From Saccharum officinarum (Eukaryota > Streptophyta > Magnoliopsida > Poales > Poaceae): a DNA stretch of 64,000 nucleotides. The stretch lies in NCBI GenBank assembly GCA_020631735.1, contig CM036225.1:68622662-68686661 (forward strand). The letters run 5' to 3'. Of the stretch, positions 37,846-48,008 are shown piece after piece (the stretch's first letter is position 1; every line of letters starts with the position of its first letter). The notes below the pieces were generated by a model. That model did no database searches. It had not been told where the DNA came from and was given only the letters and a program-made list of their open reading frames with translations. The translations under genes were made by a program, and so were the position numbers.

Positions 37846-38891
37846 AAATCTTTTAAGTGGTATCACATCTACATGTGGTATCAATCATGCAAGATGATGG
37901 TTCCACAAGTGATCCCCAACTTTAAGTGATCACCAAATGAAGAATGCATCCCTCACAAGAGCTCAAGTTTATCAAGTGAATGACCCATGCTATGACATAG
38001 GGGAAGGTGTCCCACCAATTGGTATCAAGATCAAAGATCCTATGTGTAGTATCTCAAGAGCTATACAAAGTGGTGTCATTCCAACATATGTGGTGGTGTC
38101 CATCAAAAATAAAGATTCAAGTGTCAACCATCTACCCCAATACTAGCCTTTGCATCAATGAAAAGCACACCTTTTATGGAAATTGATGACAAAGGGAGAG
38201 AGAGAGAGAGAGAGTGTGTGTGTACAAAGATATTGAAAGCTTTGGGAGAGAGATTGAGGTTTAGACATGGACAATGGACAAAGAGGGAGCAACATTGAAG
38301 AATGTGAAGGGATCAAAATTCTTGGGCAAGAGAAGCACACAAGTAGGGGGAGCAAGCTCATGAACTTTGATTGATTGCATTTGAAATGTGCATATTCATG
38401 TGCTTGTTTGCATTTGGCTTTAAATTTAAAAGGCATGCTTGTGTGGTGTATGCTAGTTGTAGAACTTAAATGATGATTTGATAACTAGCATGCTTAGGAT
38501 GGTAGCTAGACTTGTATTTCTATGCGTGGTACTAGAACCTTGCTTATAATGTTGATCTCACGAGGTTTTTAGTATTTTTGTTTGTCTAGCTACTCGTGGT
38601 GCTAAGGATGAACTTGAAGGTGCAACTCCAATTGGTATCACGCTTCAAAGGTTTATTCTATACACCTTAGCATCATTTGGTAGTAATTACTCTCCCATGA
38701 TTCCAATCCATGCATATGTGCAAGCTTAGAACCAAACACTATGACACATATATAGGGAGGAGCTAATACTATCAATTTGGGTTTGTGGTACTTATCCAAA
38801 ATCACTTACACATGGCAAAATTGCTTGGGCAAGCAACATGAATCCAAAAGTGCTTAATTTCCATATCTTTGTAGAGTTGTCATTAATTACC
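37846..38891 (+). other. Element 3 non-coding interior, right part, with a GA/GT microsatellite
   Basis: Resumes the element 3 interior after the LINE. A (GA)n(GT)n run lies at about 38195-38225. No coding frame can be assigned. Phrases such as AAGTGGTATCA recur from the left part. Confidence 0.6.
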
Positions 38892-38904
38892 AAAAAGGAG
38901 GAGA
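38892..38904 (+). other. Element 3 polypurine tract
   Basis: AAAAAGGAGGAGA lies immediately before the TGAGAGGTCC start of the 3' LTR. Confidence 0.85.
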
Positions 38905-38905
38905 T

Positions 38906-41360
38906 TGAGAGGTCCTTGTTTAGTTTTGGTAATTGAGTGACAACCTTAGGTGGACTAATTGTGTTTAATATGAGATACATAGGTGATTAGTCCACAGGTA
39001 CATGTATGTGAGTAACATATGCCATGGAGGTGAAAATGGCTCGGAGATGTTGCAAAGCTCACACATGTGATGATGGAGCTCATTGCACATGAGACATGAC
39101 ATTGAGTTATGTGACTAAGGTGGAGAAGATCAAGACAAGACTTGGCTTGATGAACCGGTTACAAATGTGAAGGGCAAGTTGAGTGATGACTTGGCACCGA
39201 TGGATCGAGGCAACGGTGAAGAGCAAAGTGAAGTCAAGATCGATGAACTAATACGGTCACGTGATGATATGAAGTGGATCATATCATTTGATGATTAGTT
39301 GGTGCATGTGTTGCATCAACATCGAAGGAGATGGAATGGAATGCGCAAGACAAAGGTATAACCTAGGACATTTCATTTCACCAGTTATAGGCGTGTAGAG
39401 AAGTTGATGATCGGATTTAGGATAGATGGCTATACTATCAAGATGGGCAAACTTGTTTGCATATCGGTCATCTAGTGCCACTTGAGCGATCTAACTTTAC
39501 ATACATGTTAGGATCGAGTGGCGTGGTGAATTGAGTGACTAATCCTTTGGAAGTGTTTGTGAAAATGCTAACAAACTTGCACTTGATGTTATACACTTGG
39601 TGGTGTTGGCACATTTGTAAAAGAGAAGTTGTTGGAGTTGAATTGGATCAACTTGGAGAAGAGAAAACAGTTTTTTGGTGTACTTCGAACTATATGATGG
39701 CTTTTGGATTAGAATTCTGCATTGATCCATTATGCTTTGGATCAAATATGCAAGTGGGGTGTGTAGCTCTCTGAGTAAGCTTTCCAAAATGTCCAAGATC
39801 ATCGAAATTAGAGTTCGGAGCTAAGAGTTATAGCCGTTTTAGCGCTAAAAGGTCTGTGATCGAACGCGTCCGGTCAGTACCTGTGAGTCCGGTCGAGAGT
39901 CCGATCAGTGTTTTTAACACGTCCAGGAGCGACCGGACGTACGAAGAGTCTGGTCAGTGATGACCTGATGCGTTCGGTCATCAAAAGAGCTCTCTGGAAC
40001 CCCTCTGGAAGTGACCGGACTCTGGGAGAATCGAGTCCGGTCGTAGGAGAAAGATGAGTCCGGTCAGTTGTGCAGAGGTGCGTTGGTGATCGGACACGGC
40101 CTCGGCACGTCCGGTCACTGGACTAGGCACGTCCAGTGAGGAGTATTTGCGCGCGGAAGCTAGCCGTTGGTGAGCAATGGTCATCTTCAAACAGCAAGGC
40201 TACGTGGATGCATCTCAGTGACCGGACTATGGGGTGAGTCCGATCAATACGTAGAAATCAGGATGATGGGGATAACGGCTATTTTAGCCTTTGGGGCTAT
40301 AAAAGGAGTGTGTGGCTGGCCTTGGAACATGCTTATCACCCTTAGGACTTAGTGTCCATGCTTGGGGAGTGCTAGGAGAGCCTCTAACTTACTCTTGCTT
40401 GATAGTGTTTATCTGTTTGAGTGAGTGAGTGATTCTAGTGCGATTGCATCATAAGGTTGCATCGAGTGGCACTAGGTGATCATGTTGCAAGCTGGTGGTG
40501 CTTGTTACTCTTAGAGGTTGCCACCTCCTAGACGGTTTGGTGGCTTGCGACTCCGTTGAAGCATGCAAGAAGATTGTGCGGTGCTCCAGAGGAGAATTTA
40601 TGAGGAGGATTGTGCTCACCCCGCGGGAATCACAAAGAGCAACTCTAGTTGAGCGTGTCATTGAGCTACCTCACTTTCGGGGTAGGTTCTTGCGGTGCCC
40701 GATGTGCGGGCTTGGCAGGTGATGCCAATTAGCCGCCGAACCACCAAGTGAGCGGTCGACACAACGGGAACGTAGCTTGGTAGTAACCAAGTGAACCTTG
40801 GGAGAAAAACGACCGTGTCAACATTGTCTTCATCATCTTCTCAGTGGTTTGCATTCTGTGAAACACAAGCTTGTATTATTTTCATATACATTGTGCTTGT
40901 GTAATTGCTCTTGTGACTAGTTTAGCTTTGGTAGCTTGCTAGTTGCTTTCTTGCTTGTATAGTATAGAAGTAGCTCCCTTGCGTGGCTAATTTGATTTTA
41001 GTAACCTTGTTAGTCACATTACTTAGTTTGTGCAACTAAGTATTTTGCGCTCTCTAAATTTGGCTTGTGTAGCCTTATTATTGAGTATTGCTAGTGAGCT
41101 TAGGAGCTTTGTACTTTTGCATCACCAGCTAGTGCATAGGTTTGTGTGACCTTGCTCTAGGATTGATTATGTGAGCTCTACCTAGCTCTACACCTTTGTT
41201 GCCTAATTACAATCTTTTTAAGGTGCTTAAGAACATAGATAGAGGGGTGTAGTCTAGGCTAGACCGATAGTTTTAATTCCGTATTTGTTTCGGTTATCTG
41301 ACGTGATTTTTTTTAGAAATGACTATTCACCCCCCTCTAGTTTGCCATCTCGACCCTACA
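38906..41360 (+). repeat. Element 3, 3' LTR (2455 bp)
   Basis: Direct repeat of 25671-28236. It keeps about a dozen copies of GTCCGGTC/GACCGGAC-type motifs at 39859-40245, many of which read TTGGTTAG or TCCAGTCA in the 5' LTR. A TATA-like TATAAAA lies at 40298-40304. Confidence 0.9.
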
Positions 41361-42555
41361 CCAGCCTCTAAGGAAATCCCAATTACCTTGGAGGCTAATC
41401 CCAATTACCTTGGCGGTCAATGACAGCCAACGAAAATCACAATTTCCTTGAAGGTTAAAGGCAGCCAAGGAAATAACTATTACCTTGGCAGCTGATGAGG
41501 ACTTCAGCAGCTTAGATATGATAGTGTTAACCACTTCAAAACTAAAGGTGAAACCATTCTATATGGGGTTTTTATTCAATAGATTTTATGGTATAATGAT
41601 GCACCTCGAAGTTCGTACATTTTCCTTTTTAGAATTGTTTACATGGATGAAGAGAGGGTTAGATTGCATATGGAAAGCATGGAGGGTTAATGAAGTTGAT
41701 TGGGGACCAAGTCCGAGTATTCCTAATGTCCTCCACCAAGCCACCATGTCACTTTTGGCTCAAGAAAAGAAAGAGTCAAGTCCAACACGTCCTGGAAGTT
41801 CAATTTAGACCGCAGAATTGTCTCAACTTGTAACAGTCATCACGGCTTCATACGGAATCCGATTGGGATGTTCTAGCACTTCATGGAAAGCTTATCAAGT
41901 CTAATTTTCAATGGATCCAACCTCACCCTCATATCTCCTCGGAGTCAGCCGCAATAGTCATTTTAGTCCCAAGACCTTTTTCTGTCCATAGGTGTTGTGA
42001 CATCTATTTTTAGCCAATGGACCATGCATCATGTTGGATCCATAATGACCATGTCCTAGGGTTCTAGCATGACCCTAGCACCCCTCTGGTCATCCTCTCA
42101 TGTACATAAGGCTCCTAGAGCCGCCACTGCTCAGTTGGGTTTTGTTTTGATGTAAGTTAGCTCTTGCTACTTCTATGTAGACGCATGTATTGGCTAGACC
42201 ATCCGTTCTACTCAATTTCCTTGAAGGTTGAAGGCAACCAAGGAAACAACTATTACCTTGGCAACCTAAATAATTTCCTTGGAGGTTGTTGGCACTCAAG
42301 AAAACTTCTTTCCTTGGCGATTACAACATTTTCTTGGCCCTTTAGCAAATTAAGTTTAGTCGTAGTTTCCTTAGCGGCCAACCTCCAAGGAAATCATCCA
42401 TGAGTGCTAAAACTACCAAGGAAATTAATTTCCCTTGTCTTCTATTCTTGAGTGTGTTTGCTTGACGGTTTGTGGCCAAGGATCATTGCCTTGATAGTTT
42501 AAGCCCTTTCCTTGGCGGTTTTTGGCACTCAAGGCAATTTGGGATTGTGGTAGTG
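41361..42555. mobile_element. CACTA-type transposon end with subterminal repeats
   Basis: The unit TTCCTTGGNGGTT (or its complement AACCNCCAAGGAA) recurs many times at 41365-41495 and 42210-42530, in both orientations. The stretch ends GGGATTGTGGTAGTG at 42555. Read on the other strand this starts CACTACCACAATCCC, a CACTA-family terminus, and TCA follows as a possible 3-bp target duplication. The opposite terminus is not in the window as far as I can see. The middle (41500-42200) has no transposase I can recognise. Confidence 0.7.
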
Positions 42556-44904
42556 TCATGCTCTTGACTCTTGAGATGTCAAAATATATAAGCAACTAAT
42601 TAACCCTTTGTCTATTGATCCAAAGTTTCTCTTATATCCTCAATTCAAAAGGAAATATGAATCACATAATGACCAAGACATAGCTGCAGCATCAGTTAGC
42701 CAAATTCCCCTTTCAGTAATCTTGCTTTGCTTATCTAAAGCTAAGTTTGAGTAACAGGTGTTTCAGTCCTAGACTCCTGGACTGAGTTTGAGTAACGGAT
42801 ATCTAGGATTCTGTGAATTGGATTGGATGAAGTCTTTAAAATTGGGATTATTTAAAACAGATAGTGGTGCCATTTTTCCCGGGAGAGGGAAAAACCAAGA
42901 AACTAGTCTTGCTAGTCCTGGTGATACACGGTGGGGGTATGTAGATTTGGCGATGCCAGTCCAAGTGGTGTGTAATTGTGAAGACAAATTTGATCATTTA
43001 GTTAAGCACTTTATTAGGTACCTTTCTATCACTAATGATATATTGTTTGTTTGAACACTTTGAATTAAGTGTTATTTGTTATATCTATTAGTCTATGGCT
43101 AGTATGATTTCTAGCATTCTATTATTTAGCCCCCCTAGTCCGTTTCTGGATCCGCCGCTGCAGCTCATCTACATGGTGCTTATTAGAAAGGTGTGTCTCT
43201 CATAGTTTTCTTGCTCAGTTGAATTTGATTAGCACTCTCCCTTTGTAACGTGCCAGTTGGGTGATTGTACATGCAAATGGTTACTTACAAAATGTTTATT
43301 TCTAAAACGGTTTATTATCATGTCACGAATATGTAATGATGTAATGTGAAATCGTACTATTTAATCATTTATTATTATTTGGTCAAGAATATATATATGT
43401 AGATTTTTACTAATTATGTCACTCGAACTTGACTCTGATGTGTTTGTCGCCACATGGAAATTTGTTGCAAAATGAGCTTTTCTAATTTTGCTAAAAAAAG
43501 AAAGCCTTATAGATCTGATCTGCATCCATTGAATGTTTTTTTTCCTTCTCTCACTATTATGAGCCTATGCAGCTTCGTTGTGGTTTTTTTCAAAAAGAAA
43601 AAAAAGAATGAATAAGAAAAGCATGCTGTGGCATTGCATCACTTGATGTTTTATTAATTGATATCAACCTTTTCAGCAAGGGAATGACATGGGGTAGAGA
43701 TTGGATCTCCATGGAGTTGAATCAGAGATGAAGCTCAAGATGAAGCATGCCATGACGATGCAGCTTCACAGGACACAAAAAGTAAGGCAAAATAATGTCA
43801 CGTTGCTTGCGTTTTGGATGGATGGTTGGCCGTGTGCAATGTAGTATCCTATGAAAGTGTTGATCAGATTGCACCCATGTTTTGTCATGAAGGCCTTAGA
43901 TATGAAGGCCTCAGATTTATACAAGATTATCCGAAACGTAGTAGTGTGTAAAAATGGTTTAGGGTGTACTATACATGCCTTGTACAGAGGTGAGAAATTT
44001 CGGCAATATGTTATCTGTCTTTGTAGTTCTATCGAGCATTTTCAAACTATGTGTTTTGGCATTACCATCTCTACATTAGTGGATCCACTTTACTGTCTAG
44101 AAGAAAGCAAGAATGTATTGTCTTGTTCTGTTAAAGGTAATAGTTGGTTTAGTTCAAAAAAAAACTCAATAAGGCTTCCTTTGCCCTTTGGAATGTTGGA
44201 TTTTTTGTTTCAGTTTCTTGCGTTTTTTCTATATGAAAATGAATTCATTCATGTGAAATACTTGTATGATTCCTATGAAACTCCTGTTTTCTAAAGGGAC
44301 CCCTAAGGGTGTAGCAGAGCTTAGTGGTTTGACGTTAATTTGAAGGCCTTGTTTGACTATTTTGGATATTAGATGTAAAATCCCTTTTTTATGAGGCAAC
44401 TCACAAGAGTTACTTTAATTCAACTAACCATATATATGATAATTCTGGATGATCATATAGTATTATTCTCTCTCTTTCGGATCCTTTACATCACCATCTC
44501 CTTTTAGTTGAATTAGTTTCAATAAATTTTACAACTCTAAAGTTGATTACAATAACTTTATGAATAACCCTTGCATAGCATAGTCCCAGGATCAATGGAC
44601 TATTGCTTTCGAATTCGTGTGACATGAAATTTTTGGCCCGTAGCGATGCATGGACACACACCTATTAGTCAATAGTTTCTTTGACACTAGTACTCAATTA
44701 AATTAATAAGAAGCTTATTGATGGTAGGTCCAGCAACATCGAGCAGCCACCGCTTGGCCTGGCAGCCAGCCAGCACCCACGCCTACTCACGTTTTGGGCC
44801 TAAGCCCATCTGCTAGCCCAGCAACCATCACCAGCACGTCCTCTTCCTGACACAATGGGCCCGCCGCTCAGCCCTGTTTTTCTCCCCATCCTGCATGCAA
44901 GCAG
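42556..44904. other. Intergenic mosaic, no gene recognised
   Basis: No convincing coding. CTGGATCCGCCGCTG at 43146-43160 resembles the right terminus of the small hAT-like elements at 45104 and 45531, but I found no partner end. The frame 43851-44294 has no recognisable motif. A GC-richer part starts near 44720. Confidence 0.5.
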
Positions 44905-45103
44905 AGCTCTGCATGGCAACGGGGAATTCCCCGTCGGGGAATGACTTCTCATCCTCGTCCCCGCGGGAACAAATTTTCCCCATCCCCGTCCCCGTCAAAA
45001 CCGTCGGGGCCAGAGTTCCCCCCATCCCCATCCCCGAGTGGGGAATTGATCCCGGAGGGGACCCCGTCCCCGTTTCAATGACAGCCATAGAAGAGGGCAA
45101 GAA

Positions 45104-45388
45104 CAGTGGCAGATCTAGCGGGGGTGGGGTGGGGGTGCTTCAACCCCCCCTACAGGCGGCAGCAGCAGGGAGCCCCCTAGAGCGCTCCCAGGAATTTCTG
45201 CTACAGATGAAGTGAAAGGAGGGGCTAGAGCAGTGTCTGGAGGTAGAAGAAGCACATCTTCATGATTTTGGGCCAGCAAAGATTAATGGGCCTCAATGCA
45301 AACTGTATTGAGCTGTGAATATGCGAATCTGTATCCGCGCTACATATAGTTCAGCCTCACCTACTGTTTTGTTCTGGATCCGCTGCTG
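45104..45388. mobile_element. hAT-like MITE (285 bp)
   Basis: Ends CAGTGGCAGATCTAG and, inverted, CAGCAGCGGATCCAG agree at 11 of 15 positions. Flanks GGCAAGAA (45096-45103) and GGCAGGAA (45389-45396) match at 7 of 8 bases, as expected of an 8-bp hAT target duplication. It is nested in the GGGGAATTCCCC element. Confidence 0.75.
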
Positions 45389-45530
45389 GGCAGGAACATA
45401 CCAAATTAAAACACAGTGAAATTCTGATACAGAAGCACCATTGCAAGCACGCAATACATACATCAGCACGTTGTACATACATCATTGCACTCACAAATCT
45501 AGAGGGAAGGAGCAAGAGCAGGCTTAAATG

Positions 45531-45709
45531 CAGGGGCGGATCCAGCGGTGGGGCGGGCGGGGCTCAAGCCCCCCCTACCGCTGCCGTGACAATGGAGCTC
45601 CTCCTTGAGCCCCTTCTAATTTTATATGCATAAAAGAGATGGAGGAGGGGTTTTAGAGGTTGAAGATGAGTTGAGCACCCTCTTCTATGAATTCCTAGAT
45701 CCGCCACTT
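45531..45709. mobile_element. hAT-like MITE (179 bp) with perfect 8-bp target duplication
   Basis: CTTAAATG flanks both sides (45523-45530 and 45710-45717). Ends CAGGGGCGGATCCAG and, inverted, AAGTGGCGGATCTAG agree at 12 of 15 positions. Same family style as 45104-45388. Confidence 0.85.
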
Positions 45710-46461
45710 CTTAAATGCACTAGCAAGCTACATACATCATCGCATTTACTAACACTCCAACAGGCTAGATTTGAGCTGCCAGCGTTCTCTCAGAACACAC
45801 ACGACAAGAGCAGACTCGGACGTTGGGATGCCTCGGCGGAGTCGCATTTGGTCTCTGGTGCGGGAGATGAGAGGGGCGAAGCAAAGCTGCGGACGCTGCT
45901 GGCGATGCTATGTCAGCGCCTCGGCCTCTGCGGAGTCGCGTCGCGTCTGGTGCGGGACAGCGAGGGATGAGAGGCAGAAGCTGACGGCTGGTATGGGAAG
46001 GAAAGGATGAATGGATAGCTTTAGGGTTACTCGCAGACTCGCATTATATATATTGGCTACGTGTAGTTGGGCCCTTAGATGGGCCTTCACTTGCTGGTTC
46101 GCACCTACACCGCTGCTACCGGGGCGGGGATACGGGGATTGGGGTCAGGGGATAGGGAACCGTCCACGTCCCCGCCAGCTCCGACGGAGATCAACTTCCT
46201 ACCATTATAATCCCCGTAGGGATGAACTTGGCACCATCCACATCCCCTAATAGGGGAATTCCCCATAGCACCGCATATATAATATATTAATAGTATTTTT
46301 TTATTGATGGTAGGTCATGGTGTCCCATGAAATCATGAACTCGGTGTCCAACTTTTGACTTTACATGCATGCTATGAGCAGATGTATTATTTTGGTGACG
46401 TCGCGAGTGAGGACTCAAGGTTCCCAATTTTTTGACTGCAAGTTCCAATCAGTATAACCTA

Positions 46462-46782
46462 CTCTGGCGATTAGGTAGTGAGCTAATGCGAAACTGAGAA
46501 GTAGTGTCACGATCGATTAGCATTTGTTTTTGCCGAACTGAAGGGACGACTAGCTAATAAGGCATGTTTAAGCGAACGAAATAGTGGCAAACAAAAACGT
46601 GCATGTGCTAGCATCAAAAGTGCAGCTTTCTGAATTTATATGTGACAATTTCTTAGTTTCGTGCAAGTATATAGGAGTACGTACGTACTAGAAAGCAAGC
46701 TGACGTGAATCAATAGTACAGTGGTCCCAGTGGACTCAAGCTCTCAGGTCGTTAGCCGTAGCCCGTATGGGCCGGCGATCGG
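46462..46782 (+). repeat. Block A, upstream copy of a duplicated UGT-flanking segment
   Basis: Starts CTCTGGCGATTAG..AGTGAGCTAATG and runs through ACGAACGAAATAGTG, ACGTGCATGTG, CTGAATTTATATG and AAAGCAAGCTGA to CCGTATGGG..GGCGATCGG. The same ordered landmarks recur at 51568-52121. It lies 1.2 kb before the UGT start codon and may be an old promoter-distal region. Confidence 0.8.
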
Positions 46783-47053
46783 ATGTAAGAGTAAAACTAA
46801 TAATACAGCCGGCTTGTTGTTTGTAAGGCTCTTGCAGTCTTTTTTTAACCTACTCATATACTCATATAGTAGTTAGCTTTTCACTGTTAATACATGACCC
46901 ACTTATTTCTCTTATAGAGTTTTTTGATTTTTATGTCTAAGCTGGCTATAAGTTTACAGCTCGTTTCTCTCTGTCCTCCTCTCTATCCTTCACCTTAGCA
47001 TTTAGCCAGCCTACACTATAGTATTATACTTACTTGCTCTAATAAACTGTGAC

Positions 47054-47082
47054 TCGGATCGGATCGGATCAGATCGGATCGG
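47054..47082. repeat. GGATC/CGGAT microsatellite
   Basis: Short imperfect run of CGGAT units upstream of the UGT gene. Confidence 0.8.
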
Positions 47083-47185
47083 GAGTAAATAAACAGATGG
47101 TGTGGGTCAGCGAATGGTGAACCGGCCGGAGATGCGCGGTCCCGTTCTGGCTCCGGTGAAGACACGCTGTCCACTACCTCTAGCC

Positions 47186-47322
47186 GGGGCATTTACATAT
47201 TTGTCATCCTTACGGAAGACACCAAAACATGCGTCACTGACATGTAGAGCCACATGAGTCACTAACAGTGACATGAGTCCTGCCACTCTTCTCGTAAGGA
47301 TGGCAAATATGTAAAAATACCC
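47186..47322. mobile_element. Hairpin-forming MITE (137 bp), hAT-like
   Basis: ATTTACATATTTGTCATCCTTACG near the left end is matched by the inverted complement ATTTTTACATATTTGCCATCCTTACG on the right. Flanks CTCTAGCC (47178-47185) and CTCTGGCC (47323-47330) agree at 7 of 8 bases. The superfamily is inferred from the 8-bp duplication. Confidence 0.65.
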
Positions 47323-47531
47323 CTCTGGCCGACGCCAACCACTGGGCTGCCCATTGAAGACAAATCCAGATGACGACGTCCCGCACGTTCAAGAATCCCA
47401 ATAAATTATACGCCGTACGTACTATACAGAAATAAAATTGCCACAATTAGTGGTGTGCAGCGCACGCCCCGGGCACATATCTCTAGGATCACCACGTGAT
47501 GATCTCAGCCTGCCGCGAAGCGTGAGAGCTA

Positions 47532-47773
47532 GGCCGTGTTCAGTTACAAATTTTTTTGCAAAATGATCATATAGCATGTTTCGTTGTTATTTGACAATTA
47601 GTGTCCAATCATGGTCTAATTAGGTTTAAAAGATTTGTCTCATTCATTTCGTCTAAACTGTGTAATTAGTTTTATTTTTTATCTATATTTAATGCTTCAT
47701 GCATGTGTATAAAAGATTCGATGTGACGGGAAATCTGAAAAATTTTGTAAAATTTTCTGGGAACTAAACCGGC
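47532..47773. mobile_element. MITE in the UGT promoter (GGCCGTGTTCAGTT..AACTAAACCGGC)
   Basis: Terminal inverted repeats GGCCGTGTTCAGTT and AACTAAACCGGC, with AT-rich interior phrases (AATTAGTTTTATTTTTTATC, GATTCGATGTGACGGG) of a MITE family that is very abundant in sorghum, maize and rice. It ends about 45 bp before the TATA box of the UGT gene. The target duplication is unclear. Confidence 0.8.
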
Positions 47774-47816
47774 GCATAGCAGCGTGTCCCTGACCCATCC
47801 CAGTGGACGACGCATG

Positions 47817-47825
47817 TATATAAAA
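47817..47825 (+). promoter_or_regulatory. Probable TATA box of the UGT gene
   Basis: TATATAAAA, 192 bp before the start codon. Transcription would start near 47850, giving a 5' untranslated region of about 150 nt. No competing TATA lies nearer. Confidence 0.65.
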
Positions 47826-48008
47826 ATGGCGGCGGCAAGAGCTCAAGTGGAACACGAATAGCTTTAGCCTAGGCAAATCACCAATTCTAGCAAAGCAGCT
47901 CAGCAGCTTTTGTGGCGAGCTTCTTGGAGCCTTGGACATTGGAGTGGTAGTGGTAGCCTGCTAGCCACCACCAGTCGCAAGTAGGCAGTAGCAAGAGCAG
48001 TCATCATC

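Larger units (their letters stand above)
25671..41360 (+). mobile_element. Element 3: LTR retrotransposon with gag only, Ty1/copia-like, hosting a LINE
   Basis: Direct repeats 25671-28236 (2566 bp) and 38906-41360 (2455 bp) start TGARAGGTCC and end CCCTACA. A primer site (11/12) follows the left LTR and a purine tract precedes the right LTR. Flanks CTAGC (25666-25670) and CCAGC (41361-41365) fit a 5-bp target duplication with one change. The interior has a decayed gag with several zinc-knuckle relics and then about 2 kb without coding. The only reverse transcriptase inside belongs to the nested LINE. The LTRs differ clearly by substitutions and indels, so this insertion is older than elements 1 and 2. 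The copia assignment rests on gag style and is tentative. Confidence 0.9.
44912..46272. mobile_element. Terminal-inverted-repeat element with GGGGAATTCCCC ends
   Basis: The left end (44912-45080) and the inverted right end (about 46105-46272) share GGGGAATTCCCC followed by similar runs of CCCCGTCCCCG/CGGGGAC-type sequence. The layout is a long imperfect inverted repeat around about 1.1 kb. Two smaller hAT-like MITEs are nested inside. Exact boundaries and superfamily are uncertain. I found no transposase. Confidence 0.6.

Noticed and set aside
37856..37900. TGGTATCACATC and TGGTATCAATC as further primer binding sites
   Set aside because: They lie in the element 3 interior without an adjacent LTR end and form part of a short recurring phrase.
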